Positions 7,324 to 16,431 of a stretch of 64,000 nt of DNA are shown piece by piece. The notes beneath the pieces are model-generated. The model searched no databases, had not been told where the DNA came from, and was given only the letters and a program-made list of their open reading frames with translations. The stretch comes from Sphingomonas sp. JUb134 (GTDB lineage: Bacteria; Pseudomonadota; Alphaproteobacteria; Sphingomonadales; Sphingomonadaceae). Position 1 is the stretch's first letter, and each line of letters begins with the position of its first letter. The translations under genes and the position numbers were made by a program. The stretch lies in NCBI RefSeq assembly GCF_004341505.2, contig NZ_SLYP02000001.1, forward strand, positions 3,062,501 through 3,126,500, given 5' to 3'.

Positions 7324-8979
7324 TTGTCGGTTTCCACTCGGATCGTTGCCGGGTTCGGCATCATCACGGCCATTCTGGTCGCGTTGGGCCTCTACTCGCT
7401 CCAGCAGGTGGGCGTGGTCCGCTCGAACGTCGATCGGATCGTCCAGCGCGATTATGCCGCGATTCTCGATGTCGACTCCATCGCCCGTGCCGAGGCACGG
7501 ATGCGCGAGGCGCGGCTGATGGCGGTGATGCACGCGATGCGCAGCGGCCGCGGCATTCCGGGTGACATCACCGACTGGCAGTCGCGCGCCAACGAAACGG
7601 CAGCCGCGCTCGCGAAGCTGACCGCAACCGCGGAGAAGAACCGCGAGACCGCGGTCAACCAGGGCCGCATCGAACAATGGCGCCAGCTGTCCGAGGGCGC
7701 GCAGGCGGTGCAGGCGTCGTTCGATCGCCTGCGCCCCGCGAGCGCACGCCAGCTGGAGATGCTGGAGAACGGCAATATCGAGGGTGCGATCGAGGCGGGC
7801 GAAGAGATTGATCGCCACCATGCCGCGCTCGCGCAGAGCCTCGGCCAGGTCCGCACGATCGTCAGCAACACGATCGAGGTCGGGCGGCGCGCGACCCAGG
7901 ACGTCTATGAAAGCACGCGCACGTCGATCCTGATCGGGCTGCTGATCGCGATCGCGGTCAGCGTCGTGGTCGCCTTCACGATCCGTCGCTCGATCACCGG
8001 GCCGCTGAGCGACTTCATGAGTTTCGCCGGCCGCATCGGCGAAGGCGACCTGTCGGGCGAGACGCGCATCACCGGCAGCGACGAACTCGGCCAGCTGGGT
8101 GCCACCCTCAACACGATGGTGGTGGGCCTCCGCGAGATCGCCCGTCAGAGCCGCGCCGCCACCGAGGACCTGAACGCCGCCGCCACCGAGATCCGCGCTT
8201 CCACCCAGGAGCAGGCCGCCTCGGTCGAGGAACAGCTCGCCGCCGTGCAGGAAACCGCCGCTACCGTCGACGAGATCACCCATTCGGGCGCCCAGATCAC
8301 GTTGCGAGCACAGGAAGTGATCGCCGCGGCGCAGGCGACCGCCCAGACCAGCGACACCGGCCGCACCGCCGTTCACGACACCGCCCGCGCGATGGACGCG
8401 ATCCGCGAACAGGCGGAGGCGGTCGCCGGCAACATCGTCGCGCTGTCGGAAAAGACGCAGACCATCGGCGACATCATCGCGACCGTGAACGACGTGTCCG
8501 AACGCTCCCACCTCCTCGCCCTCAACGCCTCGATCGAGGCGGCGGCGGCCGGCGAGCAGGGCCGCAGCTTCGCGATCGTCGCGTCGGAGATGAAGACGCT
8601 GGCCGACCAGGCGAAGTCCGCCACCCGCAACGTTCGCTCGATCCTGGGCGACATCCAGCGCGGCATCAACGCCTCGGTGATGCTGACGGAGGAAGCCGTG
8701 AAGCGCGTTGCATCGGGCAAGGAGCGCACCGACGCCAGCCAGTCGGCGATCAACGAGCTGGCGACACGCGTGCAGGAGAACGTCCACACCTTCCAGCAGA
8801 TCGTCGCTTCCACCAACCAGCAGCAGATCGGCATCGAGCAGGTGACCATCGCGCTGCAGAACATCCGCCAGGCAAGCCAGCAGACCGCGGCCAGCACCCG
8901 CCAGCTCGACCAGGCGGCGGGCGACCTCACCCAGCTGTCGCGAACGCTGGTGGGCCTGACCGAACGCTATCGCGTCTGA
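7324..8979 (+). CDS. Methyl-accepting chemotaxis protein (membrane receptor)
   Basis: This 551-residue receptor has a transmembrane segment near residues 7-26, a periplasmic helical-bundle ligand domain of about 170 residues, a second transmembrane segment near 200-220 (LIGLLIAIAVSVVVAFTI), a HAMP domain, and a cytoplasmic coiled coil whose hairpin tip reads LLALNASIEAAAAGEQGR near 398-415. It controls the CheA encoded next. The start is a TTG at 7324, supported by the ggaagga stretch about eight bases upstream. The C-terminus lacks a CheR-tethering pentapeptide. Ligand or stimulus is unknown; WspA relatives respond to surface contact. Confidence 0.9.
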   Translation: MSVSTRIVAGFGIITAILVALGLYSLQQVGVVRSNVDRIVQRDYAAILDVDSIARAEARMREARLMAVMHAMRSGRGIPGDITDWQSRANETAAALAKLTATAEKNRETAVNQGRIEQWRQLSEGAQAVQASFDRLRPASARQLEMLENGNIEGAIEAGEEIDRHHAALAQSLGQVRTIVSNTIEVGRRATQDVYESTRTSILIGLLIAIAVSVVVAFTIRRSITGPLSDFMSFAGRIGEGDLSGETRITGSDELGQLGATLNTMVVGLREIARQSRAATEDLNAAATEIRASTQEQAASVEEQLAAVQETAATVDEITHSGAQITLRAQEVIAAAQATAQTSDTGRTAVHDTARAMDAIREQAEAVAGNIVALSEKTQTIGDIIATVNDVSERSHLLALNASIEAAAAGEQGRSFAIVASEMKTLADQAKSATRNVRSILGDIQRGINASVMLTEEAVKRVASGKERTDASQSAINELATRVQENVHTFQQIVASTNQQQIGIEQVTIALQNIRQASQQTAASTRQLDQAAGDLTQLSRTLVGLTERYRV

Positions 8980-8989
8980 GGACGGACGG

Positions 8990-11005
8990 GTGGACGAACT
9001 CCGCGCAGAACTGCTCGCGGCCTTCGCCGCCGAGCTTGCCGAGCACATGGCCGGCATCCGCGAGGCGCTTGCGGATGCCGCCGCCGGTCGCCCCGTCGAT
9101 CTGCGCGAGTTCAGCCGCCGCACCCACAGCCTGAAGGGGGCGGCGCGTGCGGTCGACCTGCCGGCGACCGAAGCGGCTGCCCATGCCGCCGAGACCATCC
9201 TGCTCGCCGCAGAGCGCGGGGAACGCGCGCTCGATACCGCGACCTTGGCCGAGCTGCGCACCCTGGCCGACGCGATCGAGGACGGCGCCCGCAGCGACAC
9301 CAAGCAAGAGGACGCGCCGGAGGCGACCGCCGCGGCATCCTCGACACCGACGGATCGCGTGCACGTCGCCGGCCGCCACGTCGAGCGGCTCGCACGCTCG
9401 GTCCACGACCTTGCCAACCACATCTCCGAGCAGGACCGGATCCTGGAGATGGTCGAGGTGCTCGGGGCCGAGCTGGCCGACATGCCTGCCACGCAGGACG
9501 GCGAGCTTGCCCGCCGGATCGCCCGCCTGGTCGGCAGCACGGAACGACTGCGCCGCGAAGTCGGCCGCCAGCGCTGGGCGCTGGACCGCGCCGCCGCCAA
9601 CATCGAGCGGGACGCGGAACGCATCCTGCTGCTGCCGGTGGCCACCCTCTTCGAGGGGCATGAGCGGATGGTCCGTGACCTTGCCACCAGCCAGGGCAAG
9701 TTCGCCGAGCTTACCATGGAGCCGATCGAGGCGGAGGCGGATCGCCGCGTGCTCCAGGCGCTGCGTGAGCCGTTGCTCCACCTGCTGCGCAACGCGGTCA
9801 GCCACGGGATCGAACCGCCGGCGGTGCGCGCCCGGGCTGGCAAGCCGGAGGGTGGCACGATCAGCGTCCTCCCCACCACCGATCGCGGCCGCCTCAACAT
9901 CGTGATCCGCGACGATGGCGCCGGGCTCGACCCGAAGGCGATCGAGGCGCGCGCGCGGGAGGCGGGACTGATCGCCGCCGGCGCGCCCACCCCATCCCGC
10001 CGCGCCCTTTACGCGCTGCTGTTCGAGCAGGGCTTTTCGACCAGCCGGACGGTGGACGAGGTTTCGGGCCGCGGCATCGGCCTTTCCGTCGTGGCAGAGA
10101 CCGTGCGCCGGCTGCACGGCCGCGTCCGCATCCTGCCTGGCCGTCCGATGGGTACCGAGATCCGCTTGTCGGTGCCGCTCGCCCTCGCCCGCCAGGCGTT
10201 GTTGCTGGTGGAGGCCGGCGGTGGCCGGCATGCCCTTCCCGCGGCCAGTGTCGATCGCGTGCTGCGCCTCACCCCGGACGCGTTCGACCGTACCGAGGGG
10301 GGTGCGGTGCTGATGCTGGAGGAGGAGGCGGTGCCCGTCGCAGAGCTGGCCGACCTCCTCGGCCTGCCGGCGTCCGAAGCGCCCGACGGCGCCCGGCCTG
10401 CGGTGGTGATCGAAGGATCGGACCAGCGGCGCGTGCTGCTGGTGGATGCACTCGACGACGTCCGCTCGCTGGTGGTGGGCGATCCGACGGCGGTTGCCGC
10501 CGACGTGCCGCTGATCTGGGGCACGGTGCTGCTGGAGGACGGCATCGCGCTCGTGCTGGAGCCGGAGGCGCTGCTCGCCGCCGACGCGTCCGGCCCCCGC
10601 CGCCGTCCGCGCATCGCGCCTGCGACCCGGCCGGTGCAGCGCACGGTCCTCGTCGTCGACGACTCGATCACCACCCGCACCCTCGAAAAGAGCATCCTGG
10701 AGGCGCAGGGCTACCGCGTCCTGATCGCGGTCGACGGCCTTGCCGGGCTGGAGCAGCTGCGCGCCGGGATCGAGCCGATCGACCTCGTGGTGGCAGACGT
10801 CGAAATGCCGCGCATGGACGGTTTCGGATTGCTGACGGCAATACGGAACGATCCGGCCCTGCAAGCGCTTCCCGTCGTCATGATGACATCGCGCAACAGC
10901 CCGGACGATATCGAGCGTGGACTCCAGCTGGGTGCGAATGCCTATGTGACGAAGCAGGAGTTCGACCAGGGGACGCTGATCTCCGTCGTACAGCAGCTGG
11001 TCTGA
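8990..11005 (+). CDS. cheA: CheA histidine kinase fused to a receiver domain (WspE-like)
   Basis: In this 671-residue hybrid the domains run: Hpt with THSLKGAARAVDL (His46 the predicted phosphosite), a helical dimerisation part, an HATPase domain (LLHLLRNAVSHGIE N-box, DDGAGLD, GRGIGLSVV), a CheW-like domain, and a C-terminal receiver starting near residue 550 (TVLVVDDSITTR) with the phospho-acceptor Asp in VVADVEMPRMDG near 604. No separate P2 domain is visible. CheA-REC fusions mark Wsp/Frz/Chp-type pathways. The start is the GTG at 8990, eleven bases after the receptor stop. There is no free-standing cheY in the operon, so the fused receiver may be a sink or a relay to the downstream hybrid kinases. 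Confidence 0.9.
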   Translation: MDELRAELLAAFAAELAEHMAGIREALADAAAGRPVDLREFSRRTHSLKGAARAVDLPATEAAAHAAETILLAAERGERALDTATLAELRTLADAIEDGARSDTKQEDAPEATAAASSTPTDRVHVAGRHVERLARSVHDLANHISEQDRILEMVEVLGAELADMPATQDGELARRIARLVGSTERLRREVGRQRWALDRAAANIERDAERILLLPVATLFEGHERMVRDLATSQGKFAELTMEPIEAEADRRVLQALREPLLHLLRNAVSHGIEPPAVRARAGKPEGGTISVLPTTDRGRLNIVIRDDGAGLDPKAIEARAREAGLIAAGAPTPSRRALYALLFEQGFSTSRTVDEVSGRGIGLSVVAETVRRLHGRVRILPGRPMGTEIRLSVPLALARQALLLVEAGGGRHALPAASVDRVLRLTPDAFDRTEGGAVLMLEEEAVPVAELADLLGLPASEAPDGARPAVVIEGSDQRRVLLVDALDDVRSLVVGDPTAVAADVPLIWGTVLLEDGIALVLEPEALLAADASGPRRRPRIAPATRPVQRTVLVVDDSITTRTLEKSILEAQGYRVLIAVDGLAGLEQLRAGIEPIDLVVADVEMPRMDGFGLLTAIRNDPALQALPVVMMTSRNSPDDIERGLQLGANAYVTKQEFDQGTLISVVQQLV

Positions 11006-11008
11006 GCC

Positions 11009-12052
11009 ATGGCAACGCGCCCGATCCGCGTCATGATCGTCGAGGACTCGCTCGTCGTTCGCACCCTGCTCACGCACATCATCGCGGGCGACCCCCGGCT
11101 TGAGGTGGTGGCCGCCGTCGCGAGTGCCGAGGAGGCGCTGGCGCAACTGGCGGCGATCCGCCCCGACGTGATCTCGATGGACATTCGCCTCCCCGGCATG
11201 GACGGGCTCGAGGCGACGCGCCAGATCATGGCCGATCAACCGACGCCGATCGTCGTCATCTCCGCCAGCTTCGATCGCACCCAGCTCAATCCCACCATGG
11301 ATGCGCTGCGTGCCGGCGCACTTGCCGCCGTGGAGAAGCCGGTCGGCATCGCCGATCCCGAATACCGCACCATCGCCGCCGAGATCCGCACCCAGCTCGT
11401 CATCATGAGCCAGGTGGCCGTGGTCCGCCGGCGCATGCGCACGCCGCTTGCCGGCACGCCGACCGCCGGGCGGCCGCGCATCGCGCCCCGAATGCTGTTG
11501 TGCGCCGCCTCCACCGGCGGCCCTCAGGCGCTGGCCAAGCTGTTCAACAGCCTTCCCGCCGACCTGTCGCTGCCGGTGCTGCTCGTCCAGCACATGGGCG
11601 GCGCCTTCATGGACGGGTTCGCCAGCTGGCTGGACAGCGTCGTGCCGCAGCGGGTCGAACTCGCCCGCGCCACCGTCCTGCCCCAACCGGGTACCATCTA
11701 TGTGGCGCCGGGCGACCGGCACCTGACCCTGATGCCTTCGGGCAAGCTGGGGCTGTCCGAAGCCAGCCCGGTTGCCGGCCAGCGGCCGGCCGCGACCGTG
11801 TTGTTCACCAGCGCCGCGGCTGCGCTCGACGGTGCCGCGCTCGCCGTCGTCCTGACCGGCATGGGAGAGGACGGGGCTGCGGGCGTCCGCCAGCTGGTCG
11901 ACGCCGGGGGTGCCGCGATCGCGGAGCATGAGAGCACGGCGGTCGTGAACGGCATGCCGGCCGCCGCGGTGCGCCAGGGCGCACTGGCGTTGCCGCTCGA
12001 TCTGATCGGTCCCCATGTGAAGCGGATCCTGGCGCGCGAGGTCGTGCAGTGA
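11009..12052 (+). CDS. cheB: CheB receptor methylesterase/response regulator (WspF-like)
   Basis: This is a 347-residue CheB. The N-terminal receiver has VMIVEDSLVVRTL and the phospho-acceptor Asp near 58 in ISMDIRLPGMDG. The C-terminal methylesterase has the complete catalytic triad: Ser in AASTGGPQAL near 168, His in VQHMGGAF near 195 and Asp in GMGEDGAAG near 289. It removes receptor methyl groups after phosphorylation by CheA. The gene starts three bases after cheA and its stop overlaps the GTG of the next kinase. All catalytic residues are present, so adaptation by methylation is expected to work. Confidence 0.92.
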   Translation: MATRPIRVMIVEDSLVVRTLLTHIIAGDPRLEVVAAVASAEEALAQLAAIRPDVISMDIRLPGMDGLEATRQIMADQPTPIVVISASFDRTQLNPTMDALRAGALAAVEKPVGIADPEYRTIAAEIRTQLVIMSQVAVVRRRMRTPLAGTPTAGRPRIAPRMLLCAASTGGPQALAKLFNSLPADLSLPVLLVQHMGGAFMDGFASWLDSVVPQRVELARATVLPQPGTIYVAPGDRHLTLMPSGKLGLSEASPVAGQRPAATVLFTSAAAALDGAALAVVLTGMGEDGAAGVRQLVDAGGAAIAEHESTAVVNGMPAAAVRQGALALPLDLIGPHVKRILAREVVQ

Positions 12053-13713
12053 GCGAAGACGCGTCGCCGCACCTGTTGCTGGTCGAGGATTCGGACACCC
12101 AGGCGCTGGTCTTCCGGCGGACGCTGGAGGGCTTCGGCTTCACCGTCGACCGGACCCGCACGGCCGAGGACGCACTGGTCAGCCTCAACGAGGCGCTGCC
12201 CGATCTGCTGGTGGTCGATTATCGGCTGCCCGGCATGAACGGGGACGAGCTGGTGCGGATCCTGCGCCAGACCGGGCACACCCGCACGCTGCCGATCATC
12301 ATGCTCACCAGCGACGAGGCGAGCGAGGTGGAGCGCCAGGGGCTCGACAGCGGCGCCAACGCCTATGTGCCCAAGGCGAGCGGCCCGCAGCTTCTGGTAT
12401 CGCGCATGCGGTCGCTGTTGCGCCAGCGACGCTCCGTGCCGGGCAATGGCACGGCGGGCGGCTTCCGCCAGGCACGGCTGCTGGTCGCAGTGGCGGACCC
12501 GATCTACCGAGACTGGCTGCGCGGGCTGCTGACGGGCGACGGTCATGCGGTCAGCGTCGCCGGAGACGAGCAGGCGATGCTCTCCGCGGTCGCGCAGGAG
12601 GAGTTCGACGGCGTTCTCGTCGGCCCGGCCCCCGAAGGCGAGGACCCGTTCGCCTGGGTCCGCGCACTCGATCGCCAGCGGCAGGCGGACAGCGCCGGGT
12701 TCGAGATCGCCGCGCTGTCCGAGGTCGCCGACCCCGCACAGACGCTTGCCGGCCTCGGCGCCGGTGCCGACGACGTGCTGCCCAGCCGGGACGAGCGCGA
12801 CATGCTGCTCGTGCGGGTGCGATCGATCCTCCGCCGCAAGCTCGCCCGCGACGACGAGGCGGCGGGCGCCGCCCGCGAGCGGGAACGCGAGCTCGCGCTT
12901 GCCCATGCGCGCGCCCAGGCGGAGGCGAGCGACGCCCTCGCCGCCGCCAACCGCGAGCTGGAGGCGGCGAACGCGCAGCTGCGCGAGACGCAGGCGCAGC
13001 TGGTCCAGTCCGCCAAGATGGCGTCGCTGGGTGAGCTCGTCGCCGGCATCGCGCACGAGATCAACAACCCGCTCGCCTTCATCCTCGCCCACCACGCCAC
13101 CGTGGAGCGGGCGGTGCAGGACGCAACGACGGCCGAGGACGACACCCGCACCAAGCGGCTCGCCAAGGCTGCGGAACGCCTGGGTTCGATCCGCACCGGG
13201 CTGGTGCGCATCCAGGACCTGGTGGTGAAACTGCGCCGCTTCTCGCGTCTCGATGATGGCGAATGGTCGCTCGTCGACATTCCGGAGGCGATCGACTCGG
13301 TGCTGACGCTGCTCCAGCCGAAGATCCCCGCGACCGTCACGATCGAGCGGCGCTACGGCCCTGTCCGCACCCTCGAAAGCTCGCCGGCGCTGGTCAACCA
13401 GGTGGTCATGAACATCATCTCGAACGCGGTCGACGCGGTCGATCCCGCCACCGGCCGCATCGTCATCGAGACCTCGACCCGCGACGATCGGTTCTTCATC
13501 GCGATCACCGACAACGGCCCCGGCATCCCACCCGAGGTCCGCGAGCGGGTGTTCGAACCCTTCTTCACCACCAAGGACGTGGGCTCCGGCACGGGGCTGG
13601 GCCTGGCGATCGCCTATGGCGTCGTTCGGTCACACGGTGGCGAGATCACGATCGAATCGGGCGACGAAGGTGGCGCCCGCTTCCTCTTGGCGGTACCTCT
13701 GCATCGACAATGA
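12049..13713 (+). CDS. Hybrid histidine kinase REC - pseudo-REC - HisKA - HATPase
   Basis: This is a 554-residue protein. The first receiver (about 5-125) has [10 protein letters not shown] and the phospho-acceptor Asp near 57 in [12 protein letters not shown]. The second receiver-like region (about 143-265) has lost the acidic pocket (LLVAVADP) and the acceptor Asp ([10 protein letters not shown]), so it cannot be phosphorylated in the usual way. A heptad-rich coiled coil ([18 protein letters not shown] onward) leads to HisKA with His336 in [12 protein letters not shown], then HATPase motifs [17 protein letters not shown] and [11 protein letters not shown]. The GTG start overlaps the cheB stop. 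It occupies the place where wspR would stand, so it is a candidate output of the CheA. Confidence 0.88.
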   Translation: MSEDASPHLLLVEDSDTQALVFRRTLEGFGFTVDRTRTAEDALVSLNEALPDLLVVDYRLPGMNGDELVRILRQTGHTRTLPIIMLTSDEASEVERQGLDSGANAYVPKASGPQLLVSRMRSLLRQRRSVPGNGTAGGFRQARLLVAVADPIYRDWLRGLLTGDGHAVSVAGDEQAMLSAVAQEEFDGVLVGPAPEGEDPFAWVRALDRQRQADSAGFEIAALSEVADPAQTLAGLGAGADDVLPSRDERDMLLVRVRSILRRKLARDDEAAGAARERERELALAHARAQAEASDALAAANRELEAANAQLRETQAQLVQSAKMASLGELVAGIAHEINNPLAFILAHHATVERAVQDATTAEDDTRTKRLAKAAERLGSIRTGLVRIQDLVVKLRRFSRLDDGEWSLVDIPEAIDSVLTLLQPKIPATVTIERRYGPVRTLESSPALVNQVVMNIISNAVDAVDPATGRIVIETSTRDDRFFIAITDNGPGIPPEVRERVFEPFFTTKDVGSGTGLGLAIAYGVVRSHGGEITIESGDEGGARFLLAVPLHRQ

Positions 13714-15524
13714 CCGATTTCAACGATTCCGAATTGCCCAAGGTTCTGGTCGTCGACGACGAGCAGGAGATCCTCGTCGCGCTGGAAGACCTGCTGGAGG
13801 ACCGCTACCGGCTGCTCTCCTCCACCTCCCCCGTGGCGGCGCTCGAGATCGTCAAGGCGAACCCGGACCTGGCGGTGATCATCTCCGACCAGCGGATGCC
13901 GGAGATGCCGGGCAACGTGTTCCTCGCCCGCGCGCGCCCCTATAGCGACGCCGACGCGATCCTGCTGACCGGCTATGCGGACCTGTCGGCGGTCGTCTCC
14001 GCCGTCAACGAAGGTGCCATCAGCGGCTATGCCGCCAAGCCGTGGGAGCCGGAGGCGCTGCGGGCGATGGTCGCCGCCGCCGCCGAGCGGCAGAAGCTGC
14101 GCGCCGCGCTCCGCTTCGAACAATCCGCCTTCCTCGGCCTGATGCAGGCGTCAGCCGACCAGATCTCGGTGCTCGATCGCCACCATCGCCTGATCCGCGG
14201 CAATCACGACCGCGTCGAGAACGCGACCGCGAGCGACGTGCGCGACAAGGATGAGGCGGCGCTCGCCAGCGGCAGTTATTCCGAAGAGGATCTGCAGAGC
14301 GGGGGCGAAGATGAGGACGAGCGCTGGACCCGGGTCCGCCGGATCCCCTTCGGCGCCAGCGACAGCGACCGCCACCTGCTCAAGATCGAGTCGGACGAGA
14401 CCGACCGCCGCCTCGCCGCCCGCCGGCTCCACCAGGCCGAAAAGCTCCAGGCGCTCGGGACGCTTGCAGGCGGCATCGCACATGATTTCAACAACCTGCT
14501 CGCTGCCATTCTCGGCAACCTCGAACTCGCCGAACGCTCGCTGGACAAGCCGGATCGGCTCACCCGCTTCCTCGCCAACGCCCGCTCGGCAGCCGGCCGC
14601 GGCTCGGCGATCACGCGCCGCCTCCTGAGCTTCAGCCGCCAGCGCGACCTTGCCGCCGAGACCTTCCGCCCGGACGAGGCGATCCGCGATCTGGAGGAAC
14701 TCGTCGCCCGCACCATGGCCGGTCGCGTCTCCCTGACGCTCGACCTCCAGGCGGACGGCGCGATCCACGCCGATCCCGGCCAGTTCGAGCTCGCCATCGT
14801 CAACCTGTGCATCAACGCGCGCGATGCCATGGCCAACGGCGGGGAGATCGTCATCTCCAGCGCCCGCGCCCCCGCGCCGCCGGAGCTGGCGCATGCAGGC
14901 GACTGCATCCGCATCGCGGTGCGCGACAATGGTGCCGGCATTCCCGAGCACCTGCGCGACCGCGTGTTCGAACCCTTCTTCACCACCAAGCCGCATGGCG
15001 AAGGCACGGGCCTGGGCCTGCCGATGGTCCGCGCCATGGCGGAAGCGTCCGGCGGCACCGTCACGATCGACAGCCGCGTCGGCGAAGGTACGACCGTGAC
15101 CCTGTGGTTCCCGCGTCTGGAGCCGGTCGAGGCTGCCGCGGCCGTTGCCGCGCAGGCGGCGGAAACGCCCTCGCTGCGGGTGCTGGCGGTGGAGGACGAC
15201 GCCGAAGTCCGGGCCGTGCTCGTCGCGCATCTGACCGGTGCCGGGCACCAGGTGATCGAGGCGGACGGCGCCCAGGCGGCGTTGCACGCGCTCGAGAGCG
15301 ACACCGCAATCGATCTGCTCGTCACCGACTATGCCATGCCGGACATCTCCGGCCTCGATCTCTACCGGGTGGCGAGCGAGCGGCGTCCCGGCCTGCCTGC
15401 GATCCTCGTGACCGGTTTCGCCGATGTCGAGGACGGCAGCGTTCCCCTCCCGGTCCTCACCAAGCCCTTCACCGGCGACCAGCTGAAGGCGACCATCGCG
15501 CGGGTCCTGACCCCGGCCGACTGA
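13710..15524 (+). CDS. Hybrid histidine kinase REC - linker/PAS-like - HisKA - HATPase - REC
   Basis: This 604-residue protein starts with a receiver (VLVVDDEQEILVALEDLLEDR; acceptor Asp near 60 in IISDQRMPEMPG, ending KPWEPEAL). A middle region of about 100 residues may be a degenerate PAS domain (FLGLMQASADQISVLDRHHR). HisKA follows with His258 in GGIAHDFNNLLAAILG, HATPase with NLCINARDAM, DNGAGIPEHL and GTGLGLPMVRAM, and a C-terminal receiver with VTDYAMPDISG. The ATG overlaps the previous stop (ATGA). Two kinases each beginning with a receiver suggest phosphorelay from the CheA into both. No DNA-binding or GGDEF output domain is present. Confidence 0.88.
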   Translation: MTDFNDSELPKVLVVDDEQEILVALEDLLEDRYRLLSSTSPVAALEIVKANPDLAVIISDQRMPEMPGNVFLARARPYSDADAILLTGYADLSAVVSAVNEGAISGYAAKPWEPEALRAMVAAAAERQKLRAALRFEQSAFLGLMQASADQISVLDRHHRLIRGNHDRVENATASDVRDKDEAALASGSYSEEDLQSGGEDEDERWTRVRRIPFGASDSDRHLLKIESDETDRRLAARRLHQAEKLQALGTLAGGIAHDFNNLLAAILGNLELAERSLDKPDRLTRFLANARSAAGRGSAITRRLLSFSRQRDLAAETFRPDEAIRDLEELVARTMAGRVSLTLDLQADGAIHADPGQFELAIVNLCINARDAMANGGEIVISSARAPAPPELAHAGDCIRIAVRDNGAGIPEHLRDRVFEPFFTTKPHGEGTGLGLPMVRAMAEASGGTVTIDSRVGEGTTVTLWFPRLEPVEAAAAVAAQAAETPSLRVLAVEDDAEVRAVLVAHLTGAGHQVIEADGAQAALHALESDTAIDLLVTDYAMPDISGLDLYRVASERRPGLPAILVTGFADVEDGSVPLPVLTKPFTGDQLKATIARVLTPAD

Positions 15525-15665
15525 GCCGCAAAGGGTTCCGAACGCGACGGCCCGGGCAATCCCCGGGGCGGTTGAACTTGCATAAAATGGCACCAAATTA
15601 GATACTTGAGAGCGCACGACGGCCTTGAGGGGCCGCTGTCCTCACCATCTTCTCTTGGAGGCAGG

Positions 15666-16361
15666 ATGCAGTTTGACGACACCGTTCGCTCGCGCCGCGC
15701 AATGCTGGGTTCGATCGCCGCGCTGGGCGCCTTCGCCGTGACGCGCAGCACGCTGGGTGGCACCGATCGCCCCGCGCCCCGCGCCGTGCCGACCCCGGTC
15801 CGCCAGCGCATTTTTGCCGAGCCGAAGTCCGCCAGCGTCTCCGCGCCCCGCGGCGTGCAGCCCGAACTGTTCGACCGCGCGATTGCGGCGCTCGACGCGC
15901 ATGGCGACACCATCCGCCGTCGTGACCGCATCGCGATCGCCGATTTCGACGCGCCGTCCAGCGAGCATCGCTTCCAGTTCATCGACCTGGAGGGCGGAAG
16001 GGTCACGCGCCTGCTCGTCTCGCACGGCAGCGGCTCGGACCCGTCGCACTCGGGCAAGCTCCAGCGCTTCTCCAACCAGCCGAACTCGAACGCGACCTGC
16101 GAAGGCGCTTTCGTCACCGCCGACTATTATGTCGGCAAGCACGGTCGCTCGCAGCGCGTGATCGGCCTCGATCCGACCAACGACAACGCCCGCGACCGTG
16201 CGATCGTGATCCACGGCGCCTGGTACGCCAACCCGGACATGCTCAAGACCCACGGCATGCTCGGCCGCAGCCAGGGCTGCTTCGCGGTCGGCGAGCAGGA
16301 CCTGCCGCAGGTGTTCGCGATGCTGGGCGAAGGCCGGATGATCTACGCCGGCAAGGCATGA
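15666..16361 (+). CDS. Murein L,D-transpeptidase catalytic-domain protein (YkuD_2-like)
   Basis: This 231-residue exported protein has the twin-arginine-like or Sec signal RSRRAMLGSIAALGAFAV at the start. The catalytic region includes IVIHGAWYANPDML and GMLGRSQGCFAV, where Cys205 is the likely nucleophile and the nearby His residues complete the site. Relatives belong to the YkuD_2 group, thought to cross-link or trim peptidoglycan; activity is not proven for most. The ATG at 15666 is chosen because GGAGGCAGG immediately precedes it and it places the signal peptide at the terminus. It is monocistronic between the chemosensory operon and nadE. Confidence 0.8.
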   Translation: MQFDDTVRSRRAMLGSIAALGAFAVTRSTLGGTDRPAPRAVPTPVRQRIFAEPKSASVSAPRGVQPELFDRAIAALDAHGDTIRRRDRIAIADFDAPSSEHRFQFIDLEGGRVTRLLVSHGSGSDPSHSGKLQRFSNQPNSNATCEGAFVTADYYVGKHGRSQRVIGLDPTNDNARDRAIVIHGAWYANPDMLKTHGMLGRSQGCFAVGEQDLPQVFAMLGEGRMIYAGKA

Positions 16362-16431
16362 TCCGAGGCGAAGCCGCAACGCGCGAAAACCGGTGACGTA
16401 GCTTCTGGCGGTCTCGCGCGTTACGCTTCGC

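Noticed and set aside
7168..12016. Very long minus-strand open frames (over 900 codons) opposite the receptor, cheA and cheB genes
   Set aside because: They mirror well-supported chemotaxis genes, are rich in Arg, Ala, Gly and Ser, and contain no recognisable domain; long antisense frames are common in GC-rich DNA.
4850..15524. Flagellar chemotaxis operon
   Set aside because: There are no flagellar genes, no separate cheY or cheZ, and the CheR-TPR and CheA-REC fusions point to a non-flagellar system.
15571..15604. Sigma-70-like promoter upstream of the L,D-transpeptidase-like gene
   Set aside because: TTGCAT and TAGATA are separated by only 15 bases and TAAAAT has no matching -35; too weak to list as a promoter.
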